Below the pieces are notes generated by a model, which saw nothing but the letters and a program-made list of their open reading frames with translations, was not told where the DNA came from and ran no database searches. The translations under genes and the position numbers were made by a program. From Corynebacterium crudilactis (GTDB taxonomy: Bacteria > Actinomycetota > Actinomycetes > Mycobacteriales > Mycobacteriaceae), in assembly GCF_001643015.1 (NCBI RefSeq), contig NZ_CP015623.1, forward strand, positions 80,641 to 144,640: DNA of 64,000 nt. Direction: 5' to 3'. Positions 39,596 to 50,287 of the stretch are shown here, piece by piece (the first letter of the stretch is position 1; the number at the start of each line of letters is the position of its first letter).

Positions 39596-39956
39596 GGAAC
39601 AATTCAGCCACTGCACCCATGTTCCGAGTTGGTGTGGTTTGCGGATCGTATGCCGGCATCTCGTTGCGCAAGATCTGCACCCAATCGGCAGGCACGGGCG
39701 GCGATCTCCAATCTGCGGGATCAGTCAGATCACCCGAGTGCGTGGGCATGACAATCGTGCCCTGGGGACCAACACAATCCAGAAGGGCCTGAATCACTGC
39801 GACCGGCCCTCCCGCGACCCAGCCGAGCGAGCTTAGCGAACTGTGGACGAGAACTGTGCCACCAAGCGTAAGGCCGTTCTCTCGCATTTGCCTTGCTAGG
39901 CTCGCGCGAGTTGCTGGCTGAGGCGTTCTCGAAATCAGCTCTTGTTCGGTCGGCAT
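39596..39956 (-). pseudogene. Truncated aac(3)-like aminoglycoside acetyltransferase
   Basis: Starts MPTEQELISRTPQPATRASL and shows the AAC(3) signature TVLVHSSLSSLGWV and PQGTIVMPTHSGDLTDP. It runs about 118 codons, to ELFR, where the IS6-family end cuts it; a full AAC(3) has about 260-280 residues. It begins 5 bp after the aph(4)-Ia stop, so it was the next gene of that operon. It is different from the intact aac(3)-IV upstream. Not functional as it stands. Confidence 0.75.
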
Positions 39957-39961
39957 CTACT

Positions 39962-40987
39962 CTATTCCTTTGCCCTCGGACGAGTGCTGGGGCGTCGGTT
40001 TCCACTATCGGCGAGTACTTCTACACAGCCATCGGTCCAGACGGCCGCGCTTCTGCGGGCGATTTGTGTACGCCCGACAGTCCCGGCTCCGGATCGGACG
40101 ATTGCGTCGCATCGACCCTGCGCCCAAGCTGCATCATCGAAATTGCCGTCAACCAAGCTCTGATAGAGTTGGTCAAGACCAATGCGGAGCATATACGCCC
40201 GGAGCCGCGGCGATCCTGCAAGCTCCGGATGCCTCCGCTCGAAGTAGCGCGTCTGCTGCTCCATACAAGCCAACCACGGCCTCCAGAAGAAGATGTTGGC
40301 GACCTCGTATTGGGAATCCCCGAACATCGCCTCGCTCCAGTCAATGACCGCTGTTATGCGGCCATTGTCCGTCAGGACATTGTTGGAGCCGAAATCCGCG
40401 TGCACGAGGTGCCGGACTTCGGGGCAGTCCTCGGCCCAAAGCATCAGCTCATCGAGAGCCTGCGCGACGGACGCACTGACGGTGTCGTCCATCACAGTTT
40501 GCCAGTGATACACATGGGGATCAGCAATCGCGCATATGAAATCACGCCATGTAGTGTATTGACCGATTCCTTGCGGTCCGAATGGGCCGAACCCGCTCGT
40601 CTGGCTAAGATCGGCCGCAGCGATCGCATCCATGGCCTCCGCGACCGGCTGCAGAACAGCGGGCAGTTCGGTTTCAGGCAGGTCTTGCAACGTGACACCC
40701 TGTGCACGGCGGGAGATGCAATAGGTCAGGCTCTCGCTGAATTCCCCAATGTCAAGCACTTCCGGAATCGGGAGCGCGGCCGATGCAAAGTGCCGATAAA
40801 CATAACGATCTTTGTAGAAACCATCGGCGCAGCTATTTACCCGCAGGACATATCCACGCCCTCCTACATCGAAGCTGAAAGCACGAGATTCTTCGCCCTC
40901 CGAGAGCTGCATCAGGTCGGAGACGCTGTCGAACTTTTCGATCAGAAACTTCTCGACAGACGTCGCGGTGAGTTCAGGCTTTTTCAT
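39962..40987 (-). CDS. aph(4)-Ia: Hygromycin B phosphotransferase APH(4)-Ia
   Basis: 341 residues, MKKPELTATSVEKFLIEKFD start, with the phosphotransferase motifs HADFGSNNV and VIDWSEA. Sequence and length match the well-known hygromycin-resistance enzyme (Hph). It phosphorylates hygromycin B in the cytoplasm. It lies downstream of aac(3)-IV in the same direction, the known co-occurrence of these two genes. Confidence 0.95.
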   Translation of the reverse strand: MKKPELTATSVEKFLIEKFDSVSDLMQLSEGEESRAFSFDVGGRGYVLRVNSCADGFYKDRYVYRHFASAALPIPEVLDIGEFSESLTYCISRRAQGVTLQDLPETELPAVLQPVAEAMDAIAAADLSQTSGFGPFGPQGIGQYTTWRDFICAIADPHVYHWQTVMDDTVSASVAQALDELMLWAEDCPEVRHLVHADFGSNNVLTDNGRITAVIDWSEAMFGDSQYEVANIFFWRPWLACMEQQTRYFERRHPELAGSPRLRAYMLRIGLDQLYQSLVDGNFDDAAWAQGRCDAIVRSGAGTVGRTQIARRSAAVWTDGCVEVLADSGNRRPSTRPRAKE

Positions 40988-41195
40988 ATCTCATTGCCCC
41001 CGGACGAGCGTCTGCTCCGCCATTCGCCGTCCGCCGTGCCAATCGGATCAGCCGTCCAAATGCGGGATTTTCGTTAGTCGGAGGCCAAACGGCATTGAGC
41101 GTCAGCATATCATCAGCGAGCTGAAGAAAGACAATCCCCGATCCGCTCCACGTGTTGCCCCAGCAATCAGCGCGACCTTGCCCCTCCAACGTCAT
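40974..41195 (-). CDS. Possible small gene between aac(3)-IV and aph(4)-Ia
   Basis: 73 codons beginning MTLEGQGRADCWGNTWSGSG. GGAG lies 8 bases before the ATG and the end overlaps the aph(4)-Ia start by 14 bp, which would couple translation. The middle (GIVFLQLADDMLTLNAVW) looks coding. No function recognised; it may be the remnant of a larger gene. Confidence 0.4.
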   Translation of the reverse strand: MTLEGQGRADCWGNTWSGSGIVFLQLADDMLTLNAVWPPTNENPAFGRLIRLARRTANGGADARPGAMRYEKA

Positions 41196-41215
41196 CTCGT
41201 TCTCCGCTCATGAGC

Positions 41216-41992
41216 TCAGCCAATCGACTGGCGAGCGGCATCGCATTCTTCGCATCCCGCCTCTGGCGGATGCAGGAAGATCAACGGATCTCGGCCCAGT
41301 TGACCCAGGGCTGTCGCCACAATGTCGCGGGAGCGGATCAACCGAGCAAAGGCATGACCGACTGGACCTTCCTTCTGAAGGCTCTTCTCCTTGAGCCACC
41401 TGTCCGCCAAGGCAAAGCGCTCACAGCAGTGGTCATTCTCGAGATAATCGACGCGTACCAACTTGCCATCCTGAAGAATGGTGCAGTGTCTCGGCACCCC
41501 ATAGGGAACCTTTGCCATCAACTCGGCAAGATGCAGCGTCGTGTTGGCATCGTGTCCCACGCCGAGGAGAAGTACCTGCCCATCGAGTTCATGGACACGG
41601 GCGACCGGGCTTGCAGGCGAGTGAGGTGGCAGGGGCAATGGATCAGAGATGATCTGCTCTGCCTGTGGCCCCGCTGCCGCAAAGGCAAATGGATGGGCGC
41701 TGCGCTTTACATTTGGCAGGCGCCAGAATGTGTCAGAGACAACTCCAAGGTCCGGTGTAACGGGCGACGTGGCAGGATCGAACGGCTCGTCGTCCAGACC
41801 TGACCACGAGGGCATGACGAGCGTCCCTCCCGGACCCAGCGCAGCACGCAGGGCCTCGATCAGTCCAAGTGGCCCATCTTCGAGGGGCCGGACGCTACGG
41901 AAGGAGCTGTGGACCAGCAGCACACCGCCGGGGGTAACCCCAAGGTTGAGAAGCTGACCGATGAGCTCGGCTTTTCGCCATTCGTATTGCAC
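41216..41992 (-). CDS. aac(3)-IV: Aminoglycoside 3-N-acetyltransferase AAC(3)-IV
   Basis: 258 residues from a GTG start (VQYEWRKAELIGQLL, initiator Met), the known length of AAC(3)-IV. Signature stretches GGVLLVHSSFRSV and GTLVMPSWSG are present. It acetylates apramycin, gentamicin and tobramycin. It is transcribed toward aph(4)-Ia. A promoter may be supplied by the IS26 50 bp upstream. Confidence 0.95.
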   Translation of the reverse strand: MQYEWRKAELIGQLLNLGVTPGGVLLVHSSFRSVRPLEDGPLGLIEALRAALGPGGTLVMPSWSGLDDEPFDPATSPVTPDLGVVSDTFWRLPNVKRSAHPFAFAAAGPQAEQIISDPLPLPPHSPASPVARVHELDGQVLLLGVGHDANTTLHLAELMAKVPYGVPRHCTILQDGKLVRVDYLENDHCCERFALADRWLKEKSLQKEGPVGHAFARLIRSRDIVATALGQLGRDPLIFLHPPEAGCEECDAARQSIG

Positions 41993-42021
41993 GACATTGC
42001 ACTCCACCGCTGATGACATCA

Positions 42022-42042
42022 GTCGATCATAGCACGATCAAC
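42022..42042 (+). repeat. 21-bp scar of the IS6-family transposase gene
   Basis: Identical over 21 bp to 38953-38973 inside the transposase gene at 38788-39540. It ends exactly at the left end of IS26, showing that a second copy of that element once lay upstream of aac(3)-IV and was cut by IS26. Confidence 0.7.
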
Positions 42043-42862
42043 GGCACTGTTGCAAATAGTCGGTGGTGATAAACTTATCATCCCCTTTTGCTGATGGAGC
42101 TGCACATGAACCCATTCAAAGGCCGGCATTTTCAGCGTGACATCATTCTGTGGGCCGTACGCTGGTACTGCAAATACGGCATCAGTTACCGTGAGCTGCA
42201 GGAGATGCTGGCTGAACGCGGAGTGAATGTCGATCACTCCACGATTTACCGCTGGGTTCAGCGTTATGCGCCTGAAATGGAAAAACGGCTGCGCTGGTAC
42301 TGGCGTAACCCTTCCGATCTTTGCCCGTGGCACATGGATGAAACCTACGTGAAGGTCAATGGCCGCTGGGCGTATCTGTACCGGGCCGTCGACAGCCGGG
42401 GCCGCACTGTCGATTTTTATCTCTCCTCCCGTCGTAACAGCAAAGCTGCATACCGGTTTCTGGGTAAAATCCTCAACAACGTGAAGAAGTGGCAGATCCC
42501 GCGATTCATCAACACGGATAAAGCGCCCGCCTATGGTCGCGCGCTTGCTCTGCTCAAACGCGAAGGCCGGTGCCCGTCTGACGTTGAACACCGACAGATT
42601 AAGTACCGGAACAACGTGATTGAATGCGATCATGGCAAACTGAAACGGATAATCGGCGCCACGCTGGGATTTAAATCCATGAAGACGGCTTACGCCACCA
42701 TCAAAGGTATTGAGGTGATGCGTGCACTACGCAAAGGCCAGGCCTCAGCATTTTATTATGGTGATCCCCTGGGCGAAATGCGCCTGGTAAGCAGAGTTTT
42801 TGAAATGTAAGGCCTTTGAATAAGACAAAAGGCTGCCTCATCGCTAACTTTGCAACAGTGCC
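42043..42862 (+). mobile_element. IS26, copy 1
   Basis: 820 bp with perfect 14-bp ends GGCACTGTTGCAAA. Flanks CGATCAAC and ATTTTAAG do not match, so it did not arise by a simple insertion here. Confidence 0.95.
42106..42810 (+). CDS. tnpA: IS26 transposase
   Basis: 234 residues (MNPFKGRHFQRDIILWAVRW). DDE residues in MDETYVKV, NTDKAPAYG and ECDHGKLKR. Identical to the copy at 44333-45037. IS26 copies in direct orientation with aph(3')-Ia between them can move the gene as a translocatable unit. Confidence 0.95.
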   Translation: MNPFKGRHFQRDIILWAVRWYCKYGISYRELQEMLAERGVNVDHSTIYRWVQRYAPEMEKRLRWYWRNPSDLCPWHMDETYVKVNGRWAYLYRAVDSRGRTVDFYLSSRRNSKAAYRFLGKILNNVKKWQIPRFINTDKAPAYGRALALLKREGRCPSDVEHRQIKYRNNVIECDHGKLKRIIGATLGFKSMKTAYATIKGIEVMRALRKGQASAFYYGDPLGEMRLVSRVFEM

Positions 42863-43251
42863 ATTTTAAGCGTTATGCTAAGCCCAGGAAGCCGCAGGAT
42901 CTTTTGAACCACAACTGCATTAACGTCCGCTATTCTGATACGAGTGGATTGTACGCCTGGGAATTCGAGAAAGATGCTCAGAAATTCAGTCTGAAAGTCA
43001 AAGGGCAATATATTGCGAACAGCACGATTCATCAGCTCGATGCAGCATTAGACGGGCTGGGGATTGCCTATATTCCCGAGTATGTTGCAGATGGATATAT
43101 CAAAAGCGGCAAGCTGATTGCTGTTCTGACCGAGTGGTGTCCATATTTTGACGGCTACCATATTTATTATCCTCACCGCCGACAGGATTCTCCTGCGTTT
43201 ATGGCTTTTCTGCAAGTTTTGCGTGACAGGTACAATAATGGAATAAGATAA
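42863..43251 (+). pseudogene. LysR-type regulator, C-terminal fragment
   Basis: About 129 codons of the ligand-binding half of a LysR-family regulator ([20 protein letters not shown], ending in a conserved [13 protein letters not shown]). The DNA-binding half was removed by IS26 copy 1. Chromosomal passenger DNA of enterobacterial type that often sits next to aph(3')-Ia. Confidence 0.7.
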
Positions 43252-43387
43252 ATTTATGAGTAAAGGATTATGTCCACGATAAGCACCTGGGTCGATTCCT
43301 GGGAGGCGGCCATGAGGGTAGGGAAGCGCCGTCCCGTCAAGTCAGCGTAATGCTCTGCCAGTGTTACAACCAATTAACCAATTCTGA

Positions 43388-44203
43388 TTAGAAAAACTCA
43401 TCGAGCATCAAATGAAACTGCAATTTATTCATATCAGGATTATCAATACCATATTTTTGAAAAAGCCGTTTCTGTAATGAAGGAGAAAACTCACCGAGGC
43501 AGTTCCATAGGATGGCAAGATCCTGGTATCGGTCTGCGATTCCGACTCGTCCAACATCAATACAACCTATTAATTTCCCCTCGTCAAAAATAAGGTTATC
43601 AAGTGAGAAATCACCATGAGTGACGACTGAATCCGGTGAGAATGGCAAAAGCTTATGCATTTCTTTCCAGACTTGTTCAACAGGCCAGCCATTACGCTCG
43701 TCATCAAAATCACTCGCATCAACCAAACCGTTATTCATTCGTGATTGCGCCTGAGCGAGACGAAATGCGCGATCGCTGTTAAAAGGACAATTACAAACAG
43801 GAATCGAATGCAACCGGCGCAGGAACGCTGCCAGCGCATCAACAATATTTTCACCTGAATCAGGATATTCTTCTAATACCTGGAATGCTGTTTTCCCGGG
43901 GATCGCAGTGGTGAGTAACCATGCATCATCAGGAGTACGGATAAAATGCTTGATGGTCGGAAGAGGCATAAATGCCGTCAGCCAGTTTAGTCTGACCATC
44001 TCATCTGTAACATCATTGGCAACGCTACCTTTGCCATGTTTCAGAAACAACTCTGGCGCATCGGGCTTCCCATACAATCGATAGATTGTCGCACCTGATT
44101 GCCCGACATTATCGCGAGCCCATCTATACCCATATAAATCAGCATCCAGGTTGGAATTTAATCGCGGCCTCGAGCAAGACGTTTCCCGTTGAATATGGCT
44201 CAT
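43388..44203 (-). CDS. aph(3')-Ia: Aminoglycoside phosphotransferase APH(3')-Ia
   Basis: 271 residues (MSHIQRETSCSRPRLNSNLD). Catalytic THGDFSLDN and metal-binding CIDVGRVGIADRYQD are present. It phosphorylates kanamycin and neomycin. Flanked by directly repeated IS26 copies, the Tn4352-like arrangement. Its AT-rich promoter region lies between the gene and IS26 copy 2. Confidence 0.96.
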   Translation of the reverse strand: MSHIQRETSCSRPRLNSNLDADLYGYRWARDNVGQSGATIYRLYGKPDAPELFLKHGKGSVANDVTDEMVRLNWLTAFMPLPTIKHFIRTPDDAWLLTTAIPGKTAFQVLEEYPDSGENIVDALAAFLRRLHSIPVCNCPFNSDRAFRLAQAQSRMNNGLVDASDFDDERNGWPVEQVWKEMHKLLPFSPDSVVTHGDFSLDNLIFDEGKLIGCIDVGRVGIADRYQDLAILWNCLGEFSPSLQKRLFQKYGIDNPDMNKLQFHLMLDEFF

Positions 44204-44269
44204 AACACCCCTTGTATTACTGTTTATGTAAGCAGACAGTTTTATTGTTCATGATGATATATTTTTATC

Positions 44270-45528
<1,259 letters not shown>

Positions 45529-45554
45529 ACACGGACGGTGTTCAGCGACGGCGG

Positions 45555-45615
45555 TGTATCAGTTTTAAATCGCTGGCACGAAAAAATCTGTATCAGTTTT
45601 CAATCGCCGTTGACA
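45555..45615. repeat. IS21-family right terminus with two repeats
   Basis: TGTATCAGTTTTAAATCGC and TGTATCAGTTTTCAATCGC lie 35 bp apart. The element ends CA at 45615, where tnpR sequence resumes. Multiple terminal repeats and TG...CA ends are typical of IS21-family elements. Confidence 0.6.
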
Positions 45616-46142
45616 AACGGGACAATATCTATGATGATCTTGCTTCCGGCGGTCGTGATGATCGCCCTGGCTTGACTGCCTGCCTCAAGTCATTGCGTGA
45701 CGGCGATGTGCTGGTGGTCTGGAAGCTCGATCGCCTCGGACGATCGCTTGCCCATCTGGTCAACACGGTGAAGGAGCTGTCAGACCGCAAGATCGGCCTG
45801 CGGGTTCTGACTGGAAAGGGCGCTCAGATCGACACCACGACTGCGTCCGGTCGCATGGTGTTCGGAATCTTCGCCACCTTGGCCGAGTTCGAGCGGGATC
45901 TGATCCGAGAGCGCACCATGGCGGGTCTCGCCTCCGCGAGAGCGCGCGGTCGCAAGGGCGGACGAAAATTCGCGCTCACCAAAGCTCAGGTGCGTCTCGC
46001 GCAAGCCGCCATGGCCCAGCGCGATACTTCAGTTTCCGATCTCTGCAAGGAACTCGGCATCGAGCGCGTCACTCTCTACCGATATGTCGGTCCCAAAGGC
46101 GAGCTCAGAGACCATGGAAAGCATGTTCTCGGACTTACGTAG
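45616..46142 (+). pseudogene. tnpR: tnpR, 3' part (Tn5393, copy 1)
   Basis: Matches the intact tnpR from base 60427 onward, about codon 30 to the stop. The catalytic Ser near residue 10 is lost, so no resolvase activity. The IS21-type element interrupted or deleted the 5' end. Confidence 0.85.
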
Positions 46143-46207
46143 CAACTCGTTTCTTTTCGCAGGTTGAGCCACCTCCGCGCTTCATCAGAAAACTGAAGGA
46201 ACCTCCA

Positions 46208-47011
46208 TTGAATCGAACTAATATTTTTTTTGGTGAATCGCATTCTGACTGGTTGCCTGTCAGAGGCGGAGAATCTGGTGATTTTGTTTTTCGACGTGGT
46301 GACGGGCATGCCTTCGCGAAAATCGCACCTGCTTCCCGCCGCGGTGAGCTCGCTGGAGAGCGTGACCGCCTCATTTGGCTCAAAGGTCGAGGTGTGGCTT
46401 GCCCCGAGGTGATCAACTGGCAGGAGGAACAGGAGGGTGCATGCTTGGTGATAACGGCAATTCCGGGAGTACCGGCGGCTGATCTGTCTGGAGCGGATTT
46501 GCTCAAAGCGTGGCCGTCAATGGGGCAGCAACTTGGCGCTGTTCACAGCCTATCGGTTGATCAATGTCCGTTTGAGCGCAGGCTGTCGCGAATGTTCGGA
46601 CGCGCCGTTGATGTGGTGTCCCGCAATGCCGTCAATCCCGACTTCTTACCGGACGAGGACAAGAGTACGCCGCAGCTCGATCTTTTGGCTCGTGTCGAAC
46701 GAGAGCTACCGGTGCGGCTCGACCAAGAGCGCACCGATATGGTTGTTTGCCATGGTGATCCCTGCATGCCGAACTTCATGGTGGACCCTAAAACTCTTCA
46801 ATGCACGGGTCTGATCGACCTTGGGCGGCTCGGAACAGCAGATCGCTATGCCGATTTGGCACTCATGATTGCTAACGCCGAAGAGAACTGGGCAGCGCCA
46901 GATGAAGCAGAGCGCGCCTTCGCTGTCCTATTCAATGTATTGGGGATCGAAGCCCCCGACCGCGAACGCCTTGCCTTCTATCTGCGATTGGACCCTCTGA
47001 CTTGGGGTTGA
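46208..47011 (+). CDS. aph(3'')-Ib: Streptomycin phosphotransferase APH(3'')-Ib (StrA), copy 1
   Basis: 267 residues from a TTG start with AAGGAA 8 bases upstream (MNRTNIFFGESHSDW). Motifs CHGDPCMPN and LIDLGRLGTADRYADL. It phosphorylates streptomycin. Its stop overlaps the strB start by one base. Identical to the copy at 62254-63057. Here the upstream region is the uninterrupted tnpR end, without IS1133. Confidence 0.95.
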   Translation: MNRTNIFFGESHSDWLPVRGGESGDFVFRRGDGHAFAKIAPASRRGELAGERDRLIWLKGRGVACPEVINWQEEQEGACLVITAIPGVPAADLSGADLLKAWPSMGQQLGAVHSLSVDQCPFERRLSRMFGRAVDVVSRNAVNPDFLPDEDKSTPQLDLLARVERELPVRLDQERTDMVVCHGDPCMPNFMVDPKTLQCTGLIDLGRLGTADRYADLALMIANAEENWAAPDEAERAFAVLFNVLGIEAPDRERLAFYLRLDPLTWG

Positions 47012-47847
47012 TGTTCATGCCGCCTGTTTTTCCTGCTCATTGGCACGTTTCGCAACCTGTTCTCATTGCGGACACCTTTTCCAGCCTCGTTTGGAAAGTT
47101 TCATTGCCAGACGGGACTCCTGCAATCGTCAAGGGATTGAAACCTATAGAAGACATTGCTGATGAACTGCGCGGGGCCGACTATCTGGTATGGCGCAATG
47201 GGAGGGGAGCAGTCCGGTTGCTCGGTCGTGAGAACAATCTGATGTTGCTCGAATATGCCGGGGAGCGAATGCTCTCTCACATCGTTGCCGAGCACGGCGA
47301 CTACCAGGCGACCGAAATTGCAGCGGAACTAATGGCGAAGCTGTATGCCGCATCTGAGGAACCCCTGCCTTCTGCCCTTCTCCCGATCCGGGATCGCTTT
47401 GCAGCTTTGTTTCAGCGGGCGCGCGATGATCAAAACGCAGGTTGTCAAACTGACTACGTCCACGCGGCGATTATAGCCGATCAAATGATGAGCAATGCCT
47501 CGGAACTGCGTGGGCTACATGGCGATCTGCATCATGAAAACATCATGTTCTCCAGTCGCGGCTGGCTGGTGATAGATCCCGTCGGTCTGGTCGGTGAAGT
47601 GGGCTTTGGCGCCGCCAATATGTTCTACGATCCGGCTGACAGAGACGACCTTTGTCTCGATCCTAGACGCATTGCACAGATGGCGGACGCATTCTCTCGT
47701 GCGCTGGACGTCGATCCGCGTCGCCTGCTCGACCAGGCGTACGCTTATGGGTGCCTTTCCGCAGCTTGGAACGCGGATGGAGAAGAGGAGCAACGCGATC
47801 TAGCTATCGCGGCCGCGATCAAGCAGGTGCGACAGACGTCATACTAG
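47011..47847 (+). CDS. aph(6)-Id: Streptomycin phosphotransferase APH(6)-Id (StrB), copy 1
   Basis: 278 residues (MFMPPVFPAHWHVSQPVL), overlapping the strA stop as TGATG. Kinase motifs LHGDLHHENIMF and WLVIDPVGLVGE. Acts with StrA to give high streptomycin resistance. The Tn5393 right end follows after about 30 bp. Confidence 0.95.
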   Translation: MFMPPVFPAHWHVSQPVLIADTFSSLVWKVSLPDGTPAIVKGLKPIEDIADELRGADYLVWRNGRGAVRLLGRENNLMLLEYAGERMLSHIVAEHGDYQATEIAAELMAKLYAASEEPLPSALLPIRDRFAALFQRARDDQNAGCQTDYVHAAIIADQMMSNASELRGLHGDLHHENIMFSSRGWLVIDPVGLVGEVGFGAANMFYDPADRDDLCLDPRRIAQMADAFSRALDVDPRRLLDQAYAYGCLSAAWNADGEEEQRDLAIAAAIKQVRQTSY

Positions 47848-47953
47848 ATATCAAGCGACTTCTCCTATCCCCTGGGAACACATCAATCTTACCGGAGAAT
47901 ATCGTTGGCCAAAGCCTTAGCGTAGGATTTCGCCCTCTCCCGCAAACGACCCC

Positions 47954-49128
47954 TGAATGTTCACTTCCACATGCTGTTTCTCGACGGTGTGTATGTCGAG
48001 CAATCCCACGGCTCAGCGCGTTTCCGCTGGGTCAAGGCGCCGACCAGCCCAGAGCTCACCCAGCTGACGCACACCATCGCCCACCGGGTGGGTCGCTATC
48101 TGGAACGGCAAGGCCTGCTGGAACGGGATGTCGAAAACAGCTATCTGGCCTCGGATGCGGTGGATGACGACCCGATGACACCCCTGCTGGGGCACTCGAT
48201 CACTTACCGTATCGCTGTCGGTTCACAGGCGGGGCGAAAGGTGTTCACTTTGCAAACTCTGCCGACCAGTGGTGATCCGTTCGGTGACGGGATTGGCAAG
48301 GTAGCCGGGTCCAGCCTGCACGCCGGCGTGGCGGCCAGGGCCGATGAACGCAAGAAGCTCGAACGGCTGTGCCGGTACATCAGCCGCCCGGCGGTATCCG
48401 AGAAGCGGCTGTCGTTAACACGAGGCGGCAACGTGCGCTACCAGCTCAAGACGCCGTACCGGGACGGCACCACGCACGTCATTTTCGAACCATTGGATTT
48501 CATTGCAAGGCTGGCCGCCCTGGTACCGAAGCCCAGAGTCAACCTAACCCGCTTCCACGGGGTGTTCGCACCCAACAGTCGGCACCGGGCGTTGGTCACG
48601 CCGGCAAAACGGGGCAGGGGCAACAAGGTCAGGGTGGCTGATGAACCGGCAACACCAGCACAACGGCGAGCGTCGATGACATGGGCGCAACGGCTCAAGC
48701 GTGTTTTCAATATCGACATCGAGACCTGCAGCGGCTGCGGCGGCGCCATGAAAGTCATCGCCTGCATTGAAGACCCTATAGTGATCAAGCAGATCCTTGA
48801 TCACCTGAAGCACAAAGCCGAAACCAGCGGGACCAGGGCGTTACCCGAAAGCCGGGCGCCACCGGCTGAGCTGCTCCTGGGTCTGTTTGACTGACGAGCC
48901 TGAAGGCCAACGATACCAATCAAAATGCTGCGTTCACAGCGCCGCGGCAGGGATCCGCCGTGCTGGTTGTCGGAAAAGGAGCCGCTAGTGGGAAAGAGGA
49001 GGGTAAATTTTCAGCGTTGCTGGCTCCCCGTCAGCCGGATTGGGTTGCATCGCAGGGGTGTCGAAAGAGTCAACTGCGGTCCAAAGCTGTTGGACTTGGG
49101 TGAAAAGGGCGTTTATTCTTCCTATACG
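47954..49128 (+). mobile_element. ISCR2 (IS91-like), 3' part with oriIS
   Basis: Continues ISCR2 from the point where Tn5393 cut it (first bases TGAAT). The transposase frame runs to 48894, followed by the non-coding end finishing GCGTTTATTCTTCCTATACG, the oriIS-like terminus. Identical to 52466-53640 of the complete copy. The missing 5' part is at 56619-57294. Confidence 0.85.
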
Positions 49129-49717
49129 TCCGTATCAGTTTGCTGTTTTGAAATACAACGGCGGCGGTGACTATTACGCCAATCCTACCTCTGTACCGAA
49201 TTTAGTGAAATTCTGCAATGAGCAGCTGAACATGAATATTTCTCCGGATGTTCCGTATGTGGACGTCGGAAGTCCGGATCTGTTCCTGTACCCGTTTGTT
49301 CACATGACGGGACACGGAAATGTGGTCTTTTCCGCTCAGGAAGCGGAGAACCTGAGAACTTATCTGATGGGTGGTGGTTTCCTTCACATTGACGATAATT
49401 ACGGGATGGATCAGTTTATTCGGGTGGAAATTAAAAAGCTGTTTCCCAATCACGAATTGGTAGAACTGCCTTATAACCATGCGATCTTCAATCAGAAGTA
49501 CAAATTCAACGGGTTGCCTAAAATTCACGAGCATGATAATAAGCGGGCACAGGCATTTGCGATTATCGAAAACGGAAAAGTAGTTTTACTATATACCTAT
49601 GAAACCGACCTGGGAGACGGGTGGGAAGATCAGGCAGTACATAATAATTCACAGGAAAAACGCAGGCAGGCACTACAAATGGGAGCAAATATCGTAATGT
49701 ATGCGTTTACAGAATAA
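49129..49717 (+). pseudogene. DUF4159-type protein, 5'-truncated, Bacteroidetes-like
   Basis: 196 codons in frame from the ISCR2 end (RPYQFAVLKYNGGGDYYANP, then LFLYPFVHMTGHGNVVFS and GGGFLHIDDNYGMD). This looks like the DUF4159 family, common in Bacteroidetes. The expected signal peptide is missing, removed at the ISCR2 oriIS junction. Convergent with the dihydrofolate reductase gene. Passenger DNA probably picked up with it. Confidence 0.65.
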
Positions 49718-49771
49718 AGCAAAGTTGCTCATTCAAAAAAACAGGCTTTATACACCGGATACAACAGAAAA

Positions 49772-50287
49772 TTAATCTATCGCTGAATCGTTTTTTGTGT
49801 ACTTCACTATTTTAAATCCGGCTTCGTGTTTTTCATCGGCAGGGTGTTGACAGACTTCTTCTTTCTTCCATTCCGATTCATTCAGTTGTGGGAAAAACGT
49901 ATCAGCATCATAGCTCTTATCAACATGAGTAATGTACATTTCACTGACAACATTCAGTGCCTGTTTATAAATTTCTCCGCCACCGATAATAAATACGGTA
50001 CGATCGGTTTCATTTTTATAATGCTCCAGGCATTCTTCCAAGGAATGGAAAAGCAGGCAACCGGGAGCGGCATATGATGTATTTCGTGTAAGCACGGCAT
50101 TTTCCCGGTTGGGAAGCGGACGAAACCGTTCGGGAATGGATTCGTAATTTTTACGCCCCAGCACAACAATGTTTCCGGTGGTCGTTTCTCTGAAAAAGCG
50201 CATATCTGCCGGGAGGTGCCACATCAGATCATTGTTTTTTCCAATGCCCCCTTCCCTGTCCATTGCTACGATTAACGAAATTTTCAT
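49772..50287 (-). CDS. dfrA: Dihydrofolate reductase, probable trimethoprim resistance (Dfr)
   Basis: 171 residues with DHFR landmarks MKISLIVAMDREGGIGKNND, WHLPADMRFFRETT, VVLGRKNYESIP and VFIIGGGEIYKQAL. It reduces dihydrofolate for thymidylate synthesis. Position next to ISCR2, with a sulfonamide-resistance gene close by, suggests selection as a trimethoprim-insensitive enzyme. The exact dfrA type is not recognised and resistance is not proven by sequence alone. Its ATG overlaps the stop of the upstream frame by 4 bases, so it is translated from a traJ-derived start. Confidence 0.75.
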   Translation of the reverse strand: MKISLIVAMDREGGIGKNNDLMWHLPADMRFFRETTTGNIVVLGRKNYESIPERFRPLPNRENAVLTRNTSYAAPGCLLFHSLEECLEHYKNETDRTVFIIGGGEIYKQALNVVSEMYITHVDKSYDADTFFPQLNESEWKKEEVCQHPADEKHEAGFKIVKYTKNDSAID

